NCBI GenBank assembly: GCA_018715025.1
Contig: DVMK01000009.1
Coordinates: 1 to 16,006, forward strand
Reading direction: 5' to 3'
From: Candidatus Caccousia avistercoris
Lineage (GTDB): Bacteria; Bacillota; Clostridia; Oscillospirales; Acutalibacteraceae
DNA: 16,006 nt
Numbering within the stretch: position 1 is the first letter of the stretch; the number at the start of each line of letters is the position of its first letter. This document shows positions 1 through 6,843 of this stretch, piece by piece. The notes beneath the pieces were generated by a model. The model had not been told where the DNA came from. It made no database searches and was given only the letters and a program-made list of their open reading frames with translations. The position numbers and the translations under genes were made by a program.

Positions 1-176
1 CCCAAGTTTAGCAGTCTTAGGTGATTATTACGTGATTAAAATATGAATAAAATGTTAATTCACAGAATACCTCCCGGTATTTTCCGACATTATCTGACAA
101 AATACACAAAAATGAGCGAAGAAACCTGTAGCAGAAAAGGGAAAGGCGGGAAATTTTCCCGGCGTGGGGAAGTTTC

Positions 177-205
177 TTGATCTTTTGCGCCGCAGCGTTT
201 ACAAT
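177..205 (+). promoter_or_regulatory. Sigma-A-type promoter of the DUF1015 gene
   Basis: The -35 box TTGATC (177-182) and -10 box TACAAT (200-205) are separated by exactly 17 bp, and the gene starts 33 bp further on. A 7-bp inverted repeat (147-153 and 155-161, CGGGAAA/TTTCCCG) lies just upstream of the -35 box and could be an operator or the end of an upstream transcript. I see nothing else in bases 1-146. Confidence 0.65.
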
Positions 206-237
206 GAAAGAAATGAGAATTTGAAGGAGGAAAGAGT

Positions 238-1515
238 ATGGCTGAAATTCAACCCTTCCGCGGGCTGCGCTACACCGCGAAGGCCGGGGAGCTGAAAGAC
301 CTGACCTGCCCGCCCTACGACGTGGTAAGCGAGGAACAGCGGCAGGCTTACCTGGCGAAAAACCCTTATAACGTCATCCGGCTTGAGCTGCCCAAGGGGG
401 AGGACCCCTACGGCGCGGCGGGCCGCACCCTGCAGGAATGGCTGGAGGAGGGGATCCTGAAGCAGGACACCGAACCGGCCCTGTACATTTACGAGGAGGA
501 GTTCACCGCTTACGGGGAGAAAAAGAAGGTGAAGGGCCTTATTTGCCGGGTGAAGCTGGAAGAGTTTTCCAAGGGCGTGGTGCTGCCCCACGAGGAAACC
601 CTCAGCAAGGCGAAAGAGGACCGCTTCCGCCTGATGCAGTCCACCTTCTGCAACTTCAGCCAAATCTACTCCTTATATAGGGACGAGGCCCACACCACCC
701 TTTCCCGTGTGGATCTTCTTTCCCGGGACACGCCCCGGTACGAATTTGACGACGGCCAGGTGATCCACCGGCTGTGGGTGGTGAACGACAAGGCTGTGAT
801 CGCCGCCATTCAGGAGGATTTTGCCGAACGGAAGCTGTACATTGCCGACGGCCACCACCGGTACGAAACGGCGCTGAATTTCCGCCGCTGGTGCCGGGAG
901 CAGGGCCTTTCCGCCCCGGGGGACGGGCCGGATTATGTGATGATGATGCTGGTGGACATGGAGCACGAGGGCTTGGCGGTGTTCCCCACCCACCGGCTGG
1001 TGCACGGCCTGGCTGGTTTCGACAGCCTGCGCCTTCTGCAGCAGTGCCAGGACCTGTTCCGGGTGACCCACCACACCGGGCTGGAGCAGATTCAGCCCGC
1101 CCTGGACGCGGAGTACCAGGCGGAGCACGTGGCCTTCGCTTTCTACTGCGGCGGCGAGGAATGGGATCTTCTGGTGCTGAAGGATCTTTCCGCCATGGAT
1201 TATTTCCTGCCGGGGAAGAGCCAGGCCTCCCGCAGTTTGGACGTGGCGGTGCTGCACACCCTGGTGCTGGACAAATGCCTGGGCATTGACGAAGCGAACA
1301 TGGCCAACCAGGTGAACCTTGCCTACACCCGGGACCTGAGCGAGGCTGTGGCCTCCGTGCGCCGGGGCGAAAGCCAGTGCGCCTTCCTGCTGAACCCCAC
1401 CCGCGTCACCGAAATCCGCGACGTGGCCGCCGCCGGGGAAAAAATGCCGCAGAAATCCACCTATTTCTACCCCAAGCTCATCACCGGCCTGGTGATGAAC
1501 CGGCTTCTGCCCTGA
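238..1515 (+). CDS. DUF1015 family protein (COG4198)
   Basis: This encodes 425 aa, the usual full length for DUF1015 proteins, which are widespread in anaerobic bacteria and have no established reaction. Family hallmarks are visible: an N-terminal PFRGLRY segment (6-12), CPPYDVVS (24-31), the HEET / KAKEDR region (118-129) and the strongly conserved YIADGHHRYETAL motif (201-213). The charged and histidine-rich character of that motif suggests a nucleotide- or phosphate-handling active site, but this is inference. No signal peptide or membrane segment is visible, so it should be cytosolic. The ATG start has a strong site (AAGGAGGAAAGAGT) before it. DUF1015 genes often neighbour serA/serC in Clostridia; those genes are not in this window, and whatever lies upstream is cut off. 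There is no clear terminator after it, so read-through into the collagen-like gene is possible. Confidence 0.93.
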   Translation: MAEIQPFRGLRYTAKAGELKDLTCPPYDVVSEEQRQAYLAKNPYNVIRLELPKGEDPYGAAGRTLQEWLEEGILKQDTEPALYIYEEEFTAYGEKKKVKGLICRVKLEEFSKGVVLPHEETLSKAKEDRFRLMQSTFCNFSQIYSLYRDEAHTTLSRVDLLSRDTPRYEFDDGQVIHRLWVVNDKAVIAAIQEDFAERKLYIADGHHRYETALNFRRWCREQGLSAPGDGPDYVMMMLVDMEHEGLAVFPTHRLVHGLAGFDSLRLLQQCQDLFRVTHHTGLEQIQPALDAEYQAEHVAFAFYCGGEEWDLLVLKDLSAMDYFLPGKSQASRSLDVAVLHTLVLDKCLGIDEANMANQVNLAYTRDLSEAVASVRRGESQCAFLLNPTRVTEIRDVAAAGEKMPQKSTYFYPKLITGLVMNRLLP

Positions 1516-1522
1516 ACCGCCT

Positions 1523-1552
1523 TTCACCACTCTTCGCTCCGTTTCATAGAAT
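1523..1552 (+). promoter_or_regulatory. Weak candidate promoter for the collagen-like gene
   Basis: TTCACC (1523-1528), an 18-bp spacer and TAGAAT (1547-1552) form a modest sigma-A-like match in the 130-bp gap between DUF1015 and the collagen-like gene. No other good match was found in the gap, so read-through from 177-205 is an alternative. Confidence 0.35.
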
Positions 1553-1645
1553 GGGGGGAGAAAGGGGAAGAAAACCATCGCGGCTTCCTTCTTTTTCACT
1601 CCCTTGTTGCAAGACAAAATATGGAACGGAAGGATGGTTTTAGGT

Positions 1646-2314
1646 GTGAACGTATATCAATGCTCTCCCTGCGGGAATTCCTGCTGTACGCCCTCCTACT
1701 GCCCGATTCCCGGCCCGGTAGGCCCTACGGGCCCTGCGGGGCTGCCGGGGCCTCCCGGTGCGAACGGGCTGCCCGGCCCCACAGGCCCCACAGGCCCTGC
1801 AGGTCCTACCGGAGCCACCGGGGCTACTGGTGCCACCGGTGCCACCGGCCCCGCCGGAGGGGCAACGGGAGTTACCGGCCCCACCGGAGCTACCGGAGCT
1901 ACCGGGGCTACCGGGGCCACTGGGCTGGCCGGTGAGATTGGCCCCCGCGGCGCTACCGGCCCGGACGGCGCCACAGGAGCCACCGGCGCTACCGGAGCCA
2001 CAGGAGCCACCGGCGCTACCGGCCCGGACGGCGCCACCGGCGCCACGGGCCCTGCCGGCCCCACAGGCGGCGCAACCGGAGCCACCGGCCCTGCCGGCCC
2101 CACGGGCGCGACCGGGGCTACCGGCGACACCGGCCCCGCAGGCGCTACCGGCGCAACCGGCGCCACAGGAGCTACCGGCCCCACCGGCCCTGTCACCGTG
2201 GCCGCCGCCGTCACGAACCTGCCCACCCCCGCCACCGCTACGGCGGAGGAGGTGGCTACCACCGTCAACGCTCTGCTGGATTCCCTGCGCGCAGCGGGGA
2301 TTATCTCGCCGTGA
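1646..2314 (+). CDS. Collagen-like Gly-X-Y repeat protein, probably surface or spore associated
   Basis: This encodes 222 aa from the GTG at 1646. It has a short cysteine-rich head (Cys 6, 9, 13, 14, 19), then about 53 Gly-X-Y triplets (residues 23-183) dominated by Gly-Ala-Thr and Gly-Pro-Thr, then a 39-residue non-collagenous tail ending GIISP. Bacterial proteins of this plan, such as exosporium BclA-like and other collagen-like proteins, form trimeric surface filaments; Thr-rich triplets are often glycosylated. There is no classical signal peptide, as for several exosporium collagen-like proteins. The triplet phase is broken twice by one extra glycine (Gly71-Gly72 and Gly141-Gly142). Start choice: GGAAGG (1628-1633) sits 12 nt from the GTG at 1646 but abuts the ATG at 1634; a TTG at 1604 is also in frame. 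The repeat DNA uses mixed synonymous codons, so it is not a simple recent expansion. Confidence 0.88.
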   Translation: MNVYQCSPCGNSCCTPSYCPIPGPVGPTGPAGLPGPPGANGLPGPTGPTGPAGPTGATGATGATGATGPAGGATGVTGPTGATGATGATGATGLAGEIGPRGATGPDGATGATGATGATGATGATGPDGATGATGPAGPTGGATGATGPAGPTGATGATGDTGPAGATGATGATGATGPTGPVTVAAAVTNLPTPATATAEEVATTVNALLDSLRAAGIISP

Positions 2315-2341
2315 CGGAAAAAGTCCGCCCGGCAAGCAGCA

Positions 2342-2392
2342 CAAAAAAGGAAGGCTGCCCGCCCCCGAAAGGAGGCCGGCAGCCTTCTTTTT
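2342..2392. terminator. Bidirectional intrinsic terminator between convergent genes
   Basis: Arms AAGGCTGCC (2351-2359) and GGCAGCCTT (2378-2386) pair perfectly, with extra pairing inside. The stem is flanked by an A-run on the left and CTTTTTG on the right, so it can end both the collagen-like transcript (plus) and the convergent regulator transcript (minus). Confidence 0.85.
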
Positions 2393-2446
2393 GTATTCTG
2401 CTGCAGAAGGAACAGCCGCAGTAAGCGGAAACTTCATACGAGTTTT

Positions 2447-3049
2447 TTACTTTTCTTCCGGCTCTCTTTGCTCCCCCTTCGTGCCGCCAAGGGCCTTTCT
2501 GGCCCGGGAGAGAGTCACCGGGGTGACGCCCAGGAAAGAGGCGATGTATTTGTCGCCGATGTTCCCGTCCAGGCCGGGATATTTTTCCAAAAACCACGCG
2601 TACTTCTGTGCGGCGGTGTATTGGTAAAGCATTTTCTTGACCTCCACATGGTTGCTGAGGGATTCCAGCAGCAGCTTGTTGTATATCCGAAGGGCAAAGC
2701 TGCTGCGGCTGAGGAATTCCGCCAGCGGGGCCGCCGGGAAGCTGACCGTCTCGCTTTCCGTCAGCGCTTCCATGCTCACGTTGGCGGGGGCGTCCAGGGG
2801 AAGGCTGGGCACGGCGGGCTCGCCGAAGCGGTAGCAGAAGCAGTCCGTCACGTCTTTGCCGCTCACGTTGTAGAAAAAGCCCCGGAAAATCCCCCTTTGA
2901 ATGAAAATGATCTCAGTGGGGGTTTCCCCCTCGGCCAGAAAGAGCTCCTTCTTACGAAAATGCCTGGGCTGGGCCATTTTCAGCAGTGTCTCCAGTATCT
3001 CCCCATCATCGATATTGAGGATATGAGTCAGAAATTCCTGAATTGGCAA
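2447..3049 (-). CDS. Crp/Fnr-family transcriptional regulator
   Basis: This encodes 200 aa with the two-part Crp/Fnr plan. An N-terminal cyclic-nucleotide-binding-like beta-roll spans about residues 20-115 (KKELFLAEGETPTEIIFIQRG region). A long dimerisation helix covers about 115-145. A short C-terminal helix-turn-helix lies at about 165-187 (GDKYIASFLGVTPVTLSRARK). There is no N-terminal Fnr-type cysteine cluster (only Cys70 and Cys72), so it probably does not sense oxygen through [4Fe-4S]; its ligand is unknown. The TTG start is favoured because GAGAGGGG lies 8 nt upstream and no better start exists. A palindrome of Crp/Fnr geometry sits at 3217-3236 upstream of the gene, which points to autoregulation. 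The gene is convergent with the collagen-like gene and stands alone. Possible targets nearby, such as fucO, are only a guess. Confidence 0.9.
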   Translation of the reverse strand: MPIQEFLTHILNIDDGEILETLLKMAQPRHFRKKELFLAEGETPTEIIFIQRGIFRGFFYNVSGKDVTDCFCYRFGEPAVPSLPLDAPANVSMEALTESETVSFPAAPLAEFLSRSSFALRIYNKLLLESLSNHVEVKKMLYQYTAAQKYAWFLEKYPGLDGNIGDKYIASFLGVTPVTLSRARKALGGTKGEQREPEEK

Positions 3050-3093
3050 AGCTGCGACCCCTCTCTTTACTTGAAAAGTTTTTTTTATTGGTT

Positions 3094-3123
3094 CCAGCGG
3101 AAAATCCGGCTTTCTTCCGCTGG
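3094..3123 (-). other. Hairpin in the 5' leader of the Crp/Fnr gene
   Basis: CCAGCGGAA (3094-3102) pairs perfectly with TTCCGCTGG (3115-3123) around a 12-nt loop. On the minus strand it is followed by an A-run rather than a U-run, so it is not an intrinsic terminator. It may stabilise or regulate the leader mRNA. Confidence 0.45.
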
Positions 3124-3191
3124 TTTCCCGTCTTCCTTTGCACCGGCGCGCAGGCCGTAAGCAGTGTGCTGCGTCAAAGCTTTCCTGATCT

Positions 3192-3236
3192 ATTGTAGCG
3201 TATCTTCACGGAAAAATCATTATCCTATGATAATGA
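3192..3236 (-). promoter_or_regulatory. Promoter of the Crp/Fnr gene with a class II-type palindromic operator
   Basis: On the minus strand the -10 box is TACAAT (3192-3197), with no good -35 box at 16-18 bp. A perfect 8-bp inverted repeat around 4 bp (TCATTATC-CTAT-GATAATGA, 3217-3236) takes the -35 position. Its core, TTATC-N4-GATAA, has the same 5-N4-5 geometry as Fnr boxes. Taking the transcription start 7 bp past the -10 box (about 3185), the dyad centre falls at -41.5, the standard class II activator position. Autoregulation is an inference from this geometry. Confidence 0.6.
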
Positions 3237-3299
3237 AACAAAATTTATCTTTACAAATTTCAATAGCTTTATGAGAGAGAAAGGAAAAAGTCAAGAAAA

Positions 3300-3348
3300 T
3301 AGAAAAAGCCCCCTGCCCAGGCCGCTGCGGGGCCTGGACGGAGGCTTT
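3300..3348 (-). terminator. Intrinsic terminator of the alcohol dehydrogenase gene
   Basis: AAAGCC (3305-3310) pairs with GGCTTT (3343-3348), and an inner CCAGGCC/GGCCTGG pair strengthens the stem. On the minus strand the stem runs into CTTTTTCTATTTTC. It lies about 33 bp past the stop codon at 3381. Confidence 0.8.
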
Positions 3349-3380
3349 GGGAAAACAGGAGAATGGGCGCGCCGCGCCCG

Positions 3381-4526
3381 TTACTGGAGGCGGCGGAAGA
3401 GGGTCTTCAGGTCCTCCACACTGGTGTCGCGGGGGTTGCCGGGGCGGCAGGCGTCCGCATAGGCGGATTCCGCCAGGAAGGGCAGATCCTCCTCCCGGAG
3501 GGCGGGCAGCTTGGTGGGGATCCCCACGTCGGCGGAGAGCTTGGCCACCGCGTCCACCGCGGCCTTCCGGTATTCCTCCTGGCTCATGCCGTCCACATGG
3601 GGCACGCCCATGGCGCGGGCGATCTCCCGGTATTTCTCGCCGGTGCAGGGGGCGTTGTATTCCATCACAATGGGCAGCATCATGGCGCAGGCCACGCCGT
3701 GGGGCGTGTCGTACACCGCGCCCAGGGTGTGGGCCATGGAGTGGGCGATGCCCAGCCCCACGTTGGAGAAGCCCATGCCCGCAATGTACTGGGCCAGGGC
3801 CATCCCCTCGCGGCCCTCTTTTTCGTTGGCCACCGCGCCCCGCAGAGAGCGGGCGATGATTTCAATGGCCTTCAGGTGGAACATGTCGGTCATTTCCCAG
3901 GCGCCCTTGGTAATGTAGCCCTCAATGGCGTGGGTGAGGGCGTCCATGCCGGTGGAGGCCGTCAGGCCCTTGGGCATAGAGGCCATCATCTCAGGGTCCA
4001 CCACGGCCACAATGGGCATGTCGTGGGGGTCTACGCAGACGAACTTCCGCTTCCGCTCCACGTCGGTGATCACGTAATTGATGGTAACCTCGGCGGCGGT
4101 GCCGGCGGTGGTGGGCACGGCGATGATGGGCACGCAGGGCTTCCTGGTGGGGGCGGTGCCCTCCAGGCTGCGCACGTCCTCAAATTCCGGGTTGGCGATG
4201 ATGATGCCGATGGCCTTGGAGGTGTCCATGGAGGAACCGCCGCCCACGGCGATGATGTAGTCGGCGCCGGCATCCTTGAAGGCCTGCACGCCCTCCTTCA
4301 CGTTTTCAATGGTGGGGTTGGCCTTGATGCCGGAATAAATCTGGTAGGCCAGCCCGGCCGCGTCCAGCAGGTCGGTGATGCGGGTGGTGACCTTGAACTG
4401 GATGAGATCCGGGTCAGAGCAGATGAGGGCCTTCTGGAAGCCGCGGGCCTTCGCCTCGGTGACAATCTCCTGAATTGCCCCCGCGCCGTGGTAAGAGGTT
4501 TCGTTAAGCATAATCCGGTTTGCCAT
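3381..4526 (-). CDS. fucO: Iron-containing alcohol dehydrogenase, lactaldehyde reductase (FucO) type
   Basis: This encodes 381 aa, within one or two residues of E. coli FucO, and the resemblance to remembered FucO is dense along the whole chain: MANRIMLNET start, GGGSSMDTSKAIGI (95-108), NPEFEDVRSLEG (112-123), PTTAGTAAEVTINYVITD (138-155) and KFVCVDPHD (161-169). The NAD-binding GGGS lies at 95-98. The four metal ligands are present: Asp195 and His199 in TGMDALTHAIEGY, His262 in AHSMAHTLGA, and His276 in DTPHGVA. FucO reduces L-lactaldehyde to 1,2-propanediol with NADH; related group III enzymes also act on other short alcohols and aldehydes. AAGGAG lies 7 nt before the ATG. No other fucose or rhamnose genes are in the window, so the physiological substrate is not settled. 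It has its own promoter and terminator and is probably monocistronic. Confidence 0.93.
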   Translation of the reverse strand: MANRIMLNETSYHGAGAIQEIVTEAKARGFQKALICSDPDLIQFKVTTRITDLLDAAGLAYQIYSGIKANPTIENVKEGVQAFKDAGADYIIAVGGGSSMDTSKAIGIIIANPEFEDVRSLEGTAPTRKPCVPIIAVPTTAGTAAEVTINYVITDVERKRKFVCVDPHDMPIVAVVDPEMMASMPKGLTASTGMDALTHAIEGYITKGAWEMTDMFHLKAIEIIARSLRGAVANEKEGREGMALAQYIAGMGFSNVGLGIAHSMAHTLGAVYDTPHGVACAMMLPIVMEYNAPCTGEKYREIARAMGVPHVDGMSQEEYRKAAVDAVAKLSADVGIPTKLPALREEDLPFLAESAYADACRPGNPRDTSVEDLKTLFRRLQ

Positions 4527-4579
4527 TTTTCCACTCCTTTTTGTGTGTCCGGGAAAATTGCCCGGGATTCTTTTTCTTC

Positions 4580-4608
4580 ATCTTACCTAATTTTCAGAAG
4601 GATGTAAA
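4580..4608 (-). promoter_or_regulatory. Promoter of fucO
   Basis: On the minus strand, TTTACA (4603-4608) and TAAGAT (4580-4585) are separated by exactly 17 bp. The predicted leader is about 47 nt and contains a small 5-bp hairpin (CCGGG/CCCGG, near 4550-4566). The promoter sits in the 120-bp gap after rnfA, where I see no strong terminator, so read-through from the rnf operon is also possible. Confidence 0.65.
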
Positions 4609-4646
4609 GGGAGTTTTGGCGGATTTGGGAAAATTTTACCCTTTCT

Positions 4647-5237
4647 TTAAAAGATCCGCCCGCCGGTGAACCCGAGAAACGCCAGGGATAAAATGGCAAT
4701 GTACAGCAGGGAGGCGGGCAGGCCCCGAAAGCAGTCGGGCACCGCCTGGTGGCGGCAGCGGGCGTAGGCCGGGGTGAGAACCAGCGAGCCCAGGTAGAAG
4801 GCGGCCCCGCAGCCCAGGGCGTAGAACAGGGCTTCGGCGGCGTTCGCGCCCACAGCCCGCTGGGCGTAGGGCATGGCCAGCACCACGGTGTTGATGGCGG
4901 CGGGGGCCAGCACCGCCCCGTGCTTCCGGGTGAAGCCGGGCAGGAACCGGCGCAGCAGGAAGGCCGCCAAAGCATAGGCGGCCGCCGCGCACAGGGCAAG
5001 CGCCAGGGGGCGGAACCAGAAGGCGGTGCCGGCGGGGAAAAGGGAGGCCGGCAGCAGCAGCGAAAGCTCTGCCGAAACGCAGGAAAACAGGGTGACAAAC
5101 AGGGCGTACCAGCCCCGGTGCTCCGGCTTGCGGGCAGAGCGCAGCATGCGGCTGAAGCCCACGGCCCCGGTAAACAGGAAGTTTTCCACCGTAAGGGCGG
5201 CGGCAGCGGTAAGGAAAAGGGAAACGGCAGTGCTCAC
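4647..5237 (-). CDS. rnfA: RnfA-like membrane subunit lacking the intramembrane Fe-S cysteines
   Basis: This encodes 196 aa, the usual RnfA/RsxA length (about 193), with about six hydrophobic segments. Family identity rests on the N-terminal VENFLF (18-23, compare NNFVLV) and especially the C-terminal CFRGLPASLLYIAILSLAFLGFTG (169-192), which follows the consensus FRG...LMSLAFMGFSG closely. In RnfA one cysteine sits in GLCPFMG and another in the TNCAVLG motif; with cysteines of RnfE they hold a [2Fe-2S] cluster inside the membrane. Here those positions read Ser29 (VGFSRML) and Thr117 (INTVVLA), so neither ligand is present. The start is a GTG whose first bases overlap the rnfE stop (GTGA), with AGGAGG 11 nt upstream, which indicates translational coupling. 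It is the last gene of the rpe-rnfCDEA operon; no rnfB follows. Confidence 0.82.
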   Translation of the reverse strand: MSTAVSLFLTAAAALTVENFLFTGAVGFSRMLRSARKPEHRGWYALFVTLFSCVSAELSLLLPASLFPAGTAFWFRPLALALCAAAAYALAAFLLRRFLPGFTRKHGAVLAPAAINTVVLAMPYAQRAVGANAAEALFYALGCGAAFYLGSLVLTPAYARCRHQAVPDCFRGLPASLLYIAILSLAFLGFTGGRIF

Positions 5238-5878
5238 AGCCTGGTCACCCTCCTTTTTCCGGCATGCTTCGCCCGGCGGGCGTTCACGGCCTGCACGGCC
5301 GCCGCGCAGAAGGCCAGCAGGATCAGTCCGAAGAAGGGCAGCCCGGGGGCGGGGCCCAGCGCGCCGGAGGATGCCCAGGCGTAGCTGCCCCAAACCTGCC
5401 CTATGCGCAGGTACTCCCGCAGGGCGGAAAGCCCGCACAGCAGCAGGGAGTACCCCAGGGTGCAGCCCAGCGCGTCCGCCGCCACGGCAGAGAAAATGTG
5501 GGTGGGGGCGTAGTCGTTCAGCCGGGAAAGCACCATGGAGTTGCAGAGCAGAAGCCCCCCCAGGGCCCCGGTGACAAGCAGGGCGCCGGGCAGGTAGGAC
5601 TCTGCCAGCAGCCCGGCGGGCACCCAGCACAGGGCAGAGGCGGCCAGCGCAGCCCCCGGCCGCAGCCAGGAGGGAAGGAAGCCCCCCACGGCGCACATCA
5701 CGGTGCCTGCCAGCAGGGACTGCACCACCAGAATGAGAGAGATGGCAACGGCAATTTTCAGAGAGGAGCAGGCGGCGATGGGGTACAGCCCCAGGGCGGC
5801 TACCAGGGCCGGGTTGCGGAAGACCAGGCCGTTGAAAAACACCTGGCGCAGCTCGCGCAGTCTATGGTTCTGTTTCAT
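5234..5878 (-). CDS. rnfE: RnfE-like membrane subunit lacking the intramembrane Fe-S cysteines
   Basis: This encodes 214 aa with about six hydrophobic segments. The diagnostic start NGLVFRNPALVAALGLYPIAA (16-36) aligns with the RnfE/RsxE consensus NG...NPxLVxLLGLCPxLA, and SALREYL (151-157) matches the SLREI segment of the family. The conserved Cys of GLCP is Tyr32 here. The second Cys, in VTNCIVVGR, is replaced by Ser114 in LLLCNSMVLSR (Cys112 sits two residues earlier). RnfE pairs with RnfA across the membrane to hold a [2Fe-2S] cluster in standard Rnf, and that site looks empty here. The ATG overlaps the rnfD stop by 4 nt (ATGA) and has GGGAGG 8 nt upstream. In standard operons rnfG lies between rnfD and rnfE; here D and E abut, so rnfG is missing. 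Confidence 0.82.
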   Translation of the reverse strand: MKQNHRLRELRQVFFNGLVFRNPALVAALGLYPIAACSSLKIAVAISLILVVQSLLAGTVMCAVGGFLPSWLRPGAALAASALCWVPAGLLAESYLPGALLVTGALGGLLLCNSMVLSRLNDYAPTHIFSAVAADALGCTLGYSLLLCGLSALREYLRIGQVWGSYAWASSGALGPAPGLPFFGLILLAFCAAAVQAVNARRAKHAGKRRVTRL

Positions 5879-6843
5879 GGCAGTCGCCTCCCTTTCATAC
5901 GGATATACAGCACCCATTGATCAAAAACAGGGGTGAAGGCGTTGGCGATGAGAATGGCGAAGCAGGCCCCCTGCTCGTAGGCCCCGGCATGGCGCACGGC
6001 CATCACCAGCGCGCCGGCCAGGAAGCCGTACAGGCACCGGCCGGTAAAGGTGCGGGGGGAGGTTACCGGGTCCCCCGCCAGAAAGACCGAGCAGAACAGC
6101 AGGGAACCGGAGAGAAGCTCGTATTTGACAGAGGTAAGGGCCGAGCAGGCAATGCGGGGGAAGAGCACCGCCGCCAGGGCCGCGGCCAGCAGGAAAAACA
6201 CGGTGGTTTCCCACTGGGCCGTGCGCTTGAAGAACAGGTACAGGCTGGCCGCGCCGATGACCAGGGCCGCGGTGCAGCCCATGGGGCCGGGGTACACCCC
6301 CCACAGCATGTCAAGGGGAAGAATAGCGGGCTTGAGCCCCTGCGCCAGAGAAGCCCCCGGGGCGGCGCCCAGCACGGCCTGGGAGGCGTCCCCCAGGGGA
6401 AGGGGGCCGGCCGCCGGGTCGGCATACGAGAACAAGAGCGCGGGCTGGCACACGGTGGCAAAGGCCACCCCTGCCGCCGCCGGGTTGAACAGGTTCCGCC
6501 CGGTAGAGCCGAAGGGGAGCTTGGCCGCCAGCATGGCGAACACGGCGGCCAGCGCCGGCAGCCAGTAGGGGGCGTTGGCCGGCATGAGCAGGGCAATGAC
6601 AAGGCCCGTCACCAGGGGGGAAGGGTCGCCCGAGCCCACCGTGCGGCGAAACACCAGGCAGAACAGCACGTCGCAGGCAAGGCACACCGCTGTGGCGCAC
6701 AGGGCCAGAAGCAGGGGCCGGGGGCCGAAGTAGATGACGGGCAGCACCAGCAGGGCGGCCAGGGCCAGGGCGGTGTCCCACATCATAGAGGAAACCGTCT
6801 TTTCTTTTTTTAAGAAGGGGGCGGAAAGTGGATGAAGCGTCAC
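5875..6843 (-). CDS. rnfD: RnfD-like membrane subunit without the flavinylation threonine
   Basis: This encodes 322 aa, slightly shorter than typical RnfD (about 350), and is mostly hydrophobic. It belongs to the NqrB/RnfD family by several stretches: SPLVTGLVIALLMPANAP (75-92), LPFGSTGRNLFNPAAAG (109-125), LLSGSLLFCSVFLAGDPVTS (243-262) and the C-terminal FAILIANAFTPVFDQ (295-309). In RnfD, FMN is attached covalently to the Thr of the S/T-G-A-T-P motif (SQATP in E. coli RsxD). The corresponding stretch here is VLGAAPGAS (157-165), with Ala161 in place of that Thr, so flavinylation is not expected. The GTG start overlaps the rnfC stop by 4 nt (GTGA) and has no good ribosome site of its own, which fits strict translational coupling to rnfC. 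An ATG (codon 20) is an alternative, less likely start. Confidence 0.85.
   Translation of the reverse strand: MTLHPLSAPFLKKEKTVSSMMWDTALALAALLVLPVIYFGPRPLLLALCATAVCLACDVLFCLVFRRTVGSGDPSPLVTGLVIALLMPANAPYWLPALAAVFAMLAAKLPFGSTGRNLFNPAAAGVAFATVCQPALLFSYADPAAGPLPLGDASQAVLGAAPGASLAQGLKPAILPLDMLWGVYPGPMGCTAALVIGAASLYLFFKRTAQWETTVFFLLAAALAAVLFPRIACSALTSVKYELLSGSLLFCSVFLAGDPVTSPRTFTGRCLYGFLAGALVMAVRHAGAYEQGACFAILIANAFTPVFDQWVLYIRMKGRRLP

Larger units (their letters stand above)
3050..3380. other. 331-bp intergenic region with the regulator's leader and promoter and the fucO terminator
   Basis: Going from the regulator start outward, this gap holds a leader of about 135 nt with one strong hairpin (3094-3123), a -10 box and palindromic operator (3192-3236), an AT-rich stretch (3237-3300) where I see nothing specific, and the terminator of the alcohol dehydrogenase gene (3300-3348). 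I found no convincing coding region in it. Confidence 0.7.

Noticed and set aside
1758..2268. Regular 9-bp repeats that could be mistaken for a CRISPR or satellite array.
   Set aside because: They are the codons of Gly-X-Thr triplets in the collagen-like gene; there are no unique spacers and no palindromic repeat unit.
4550..4566. Small CCGGG/CCCGG hairpin between rnfA and fucO as a terminator of the rnf operon.
   Set aside because: The stem is only 5 bp, has no U-run on the minus strand, and lies downstream of the fucO promoter, inside its leader.
4527..4646. Possible rnfB or rnfG remnant after rnfA.
   Set aside because: The 120-bp gap is AT-rich, holds the fucO promoter and encodes no cysteine motif or FMN-binding stretch.
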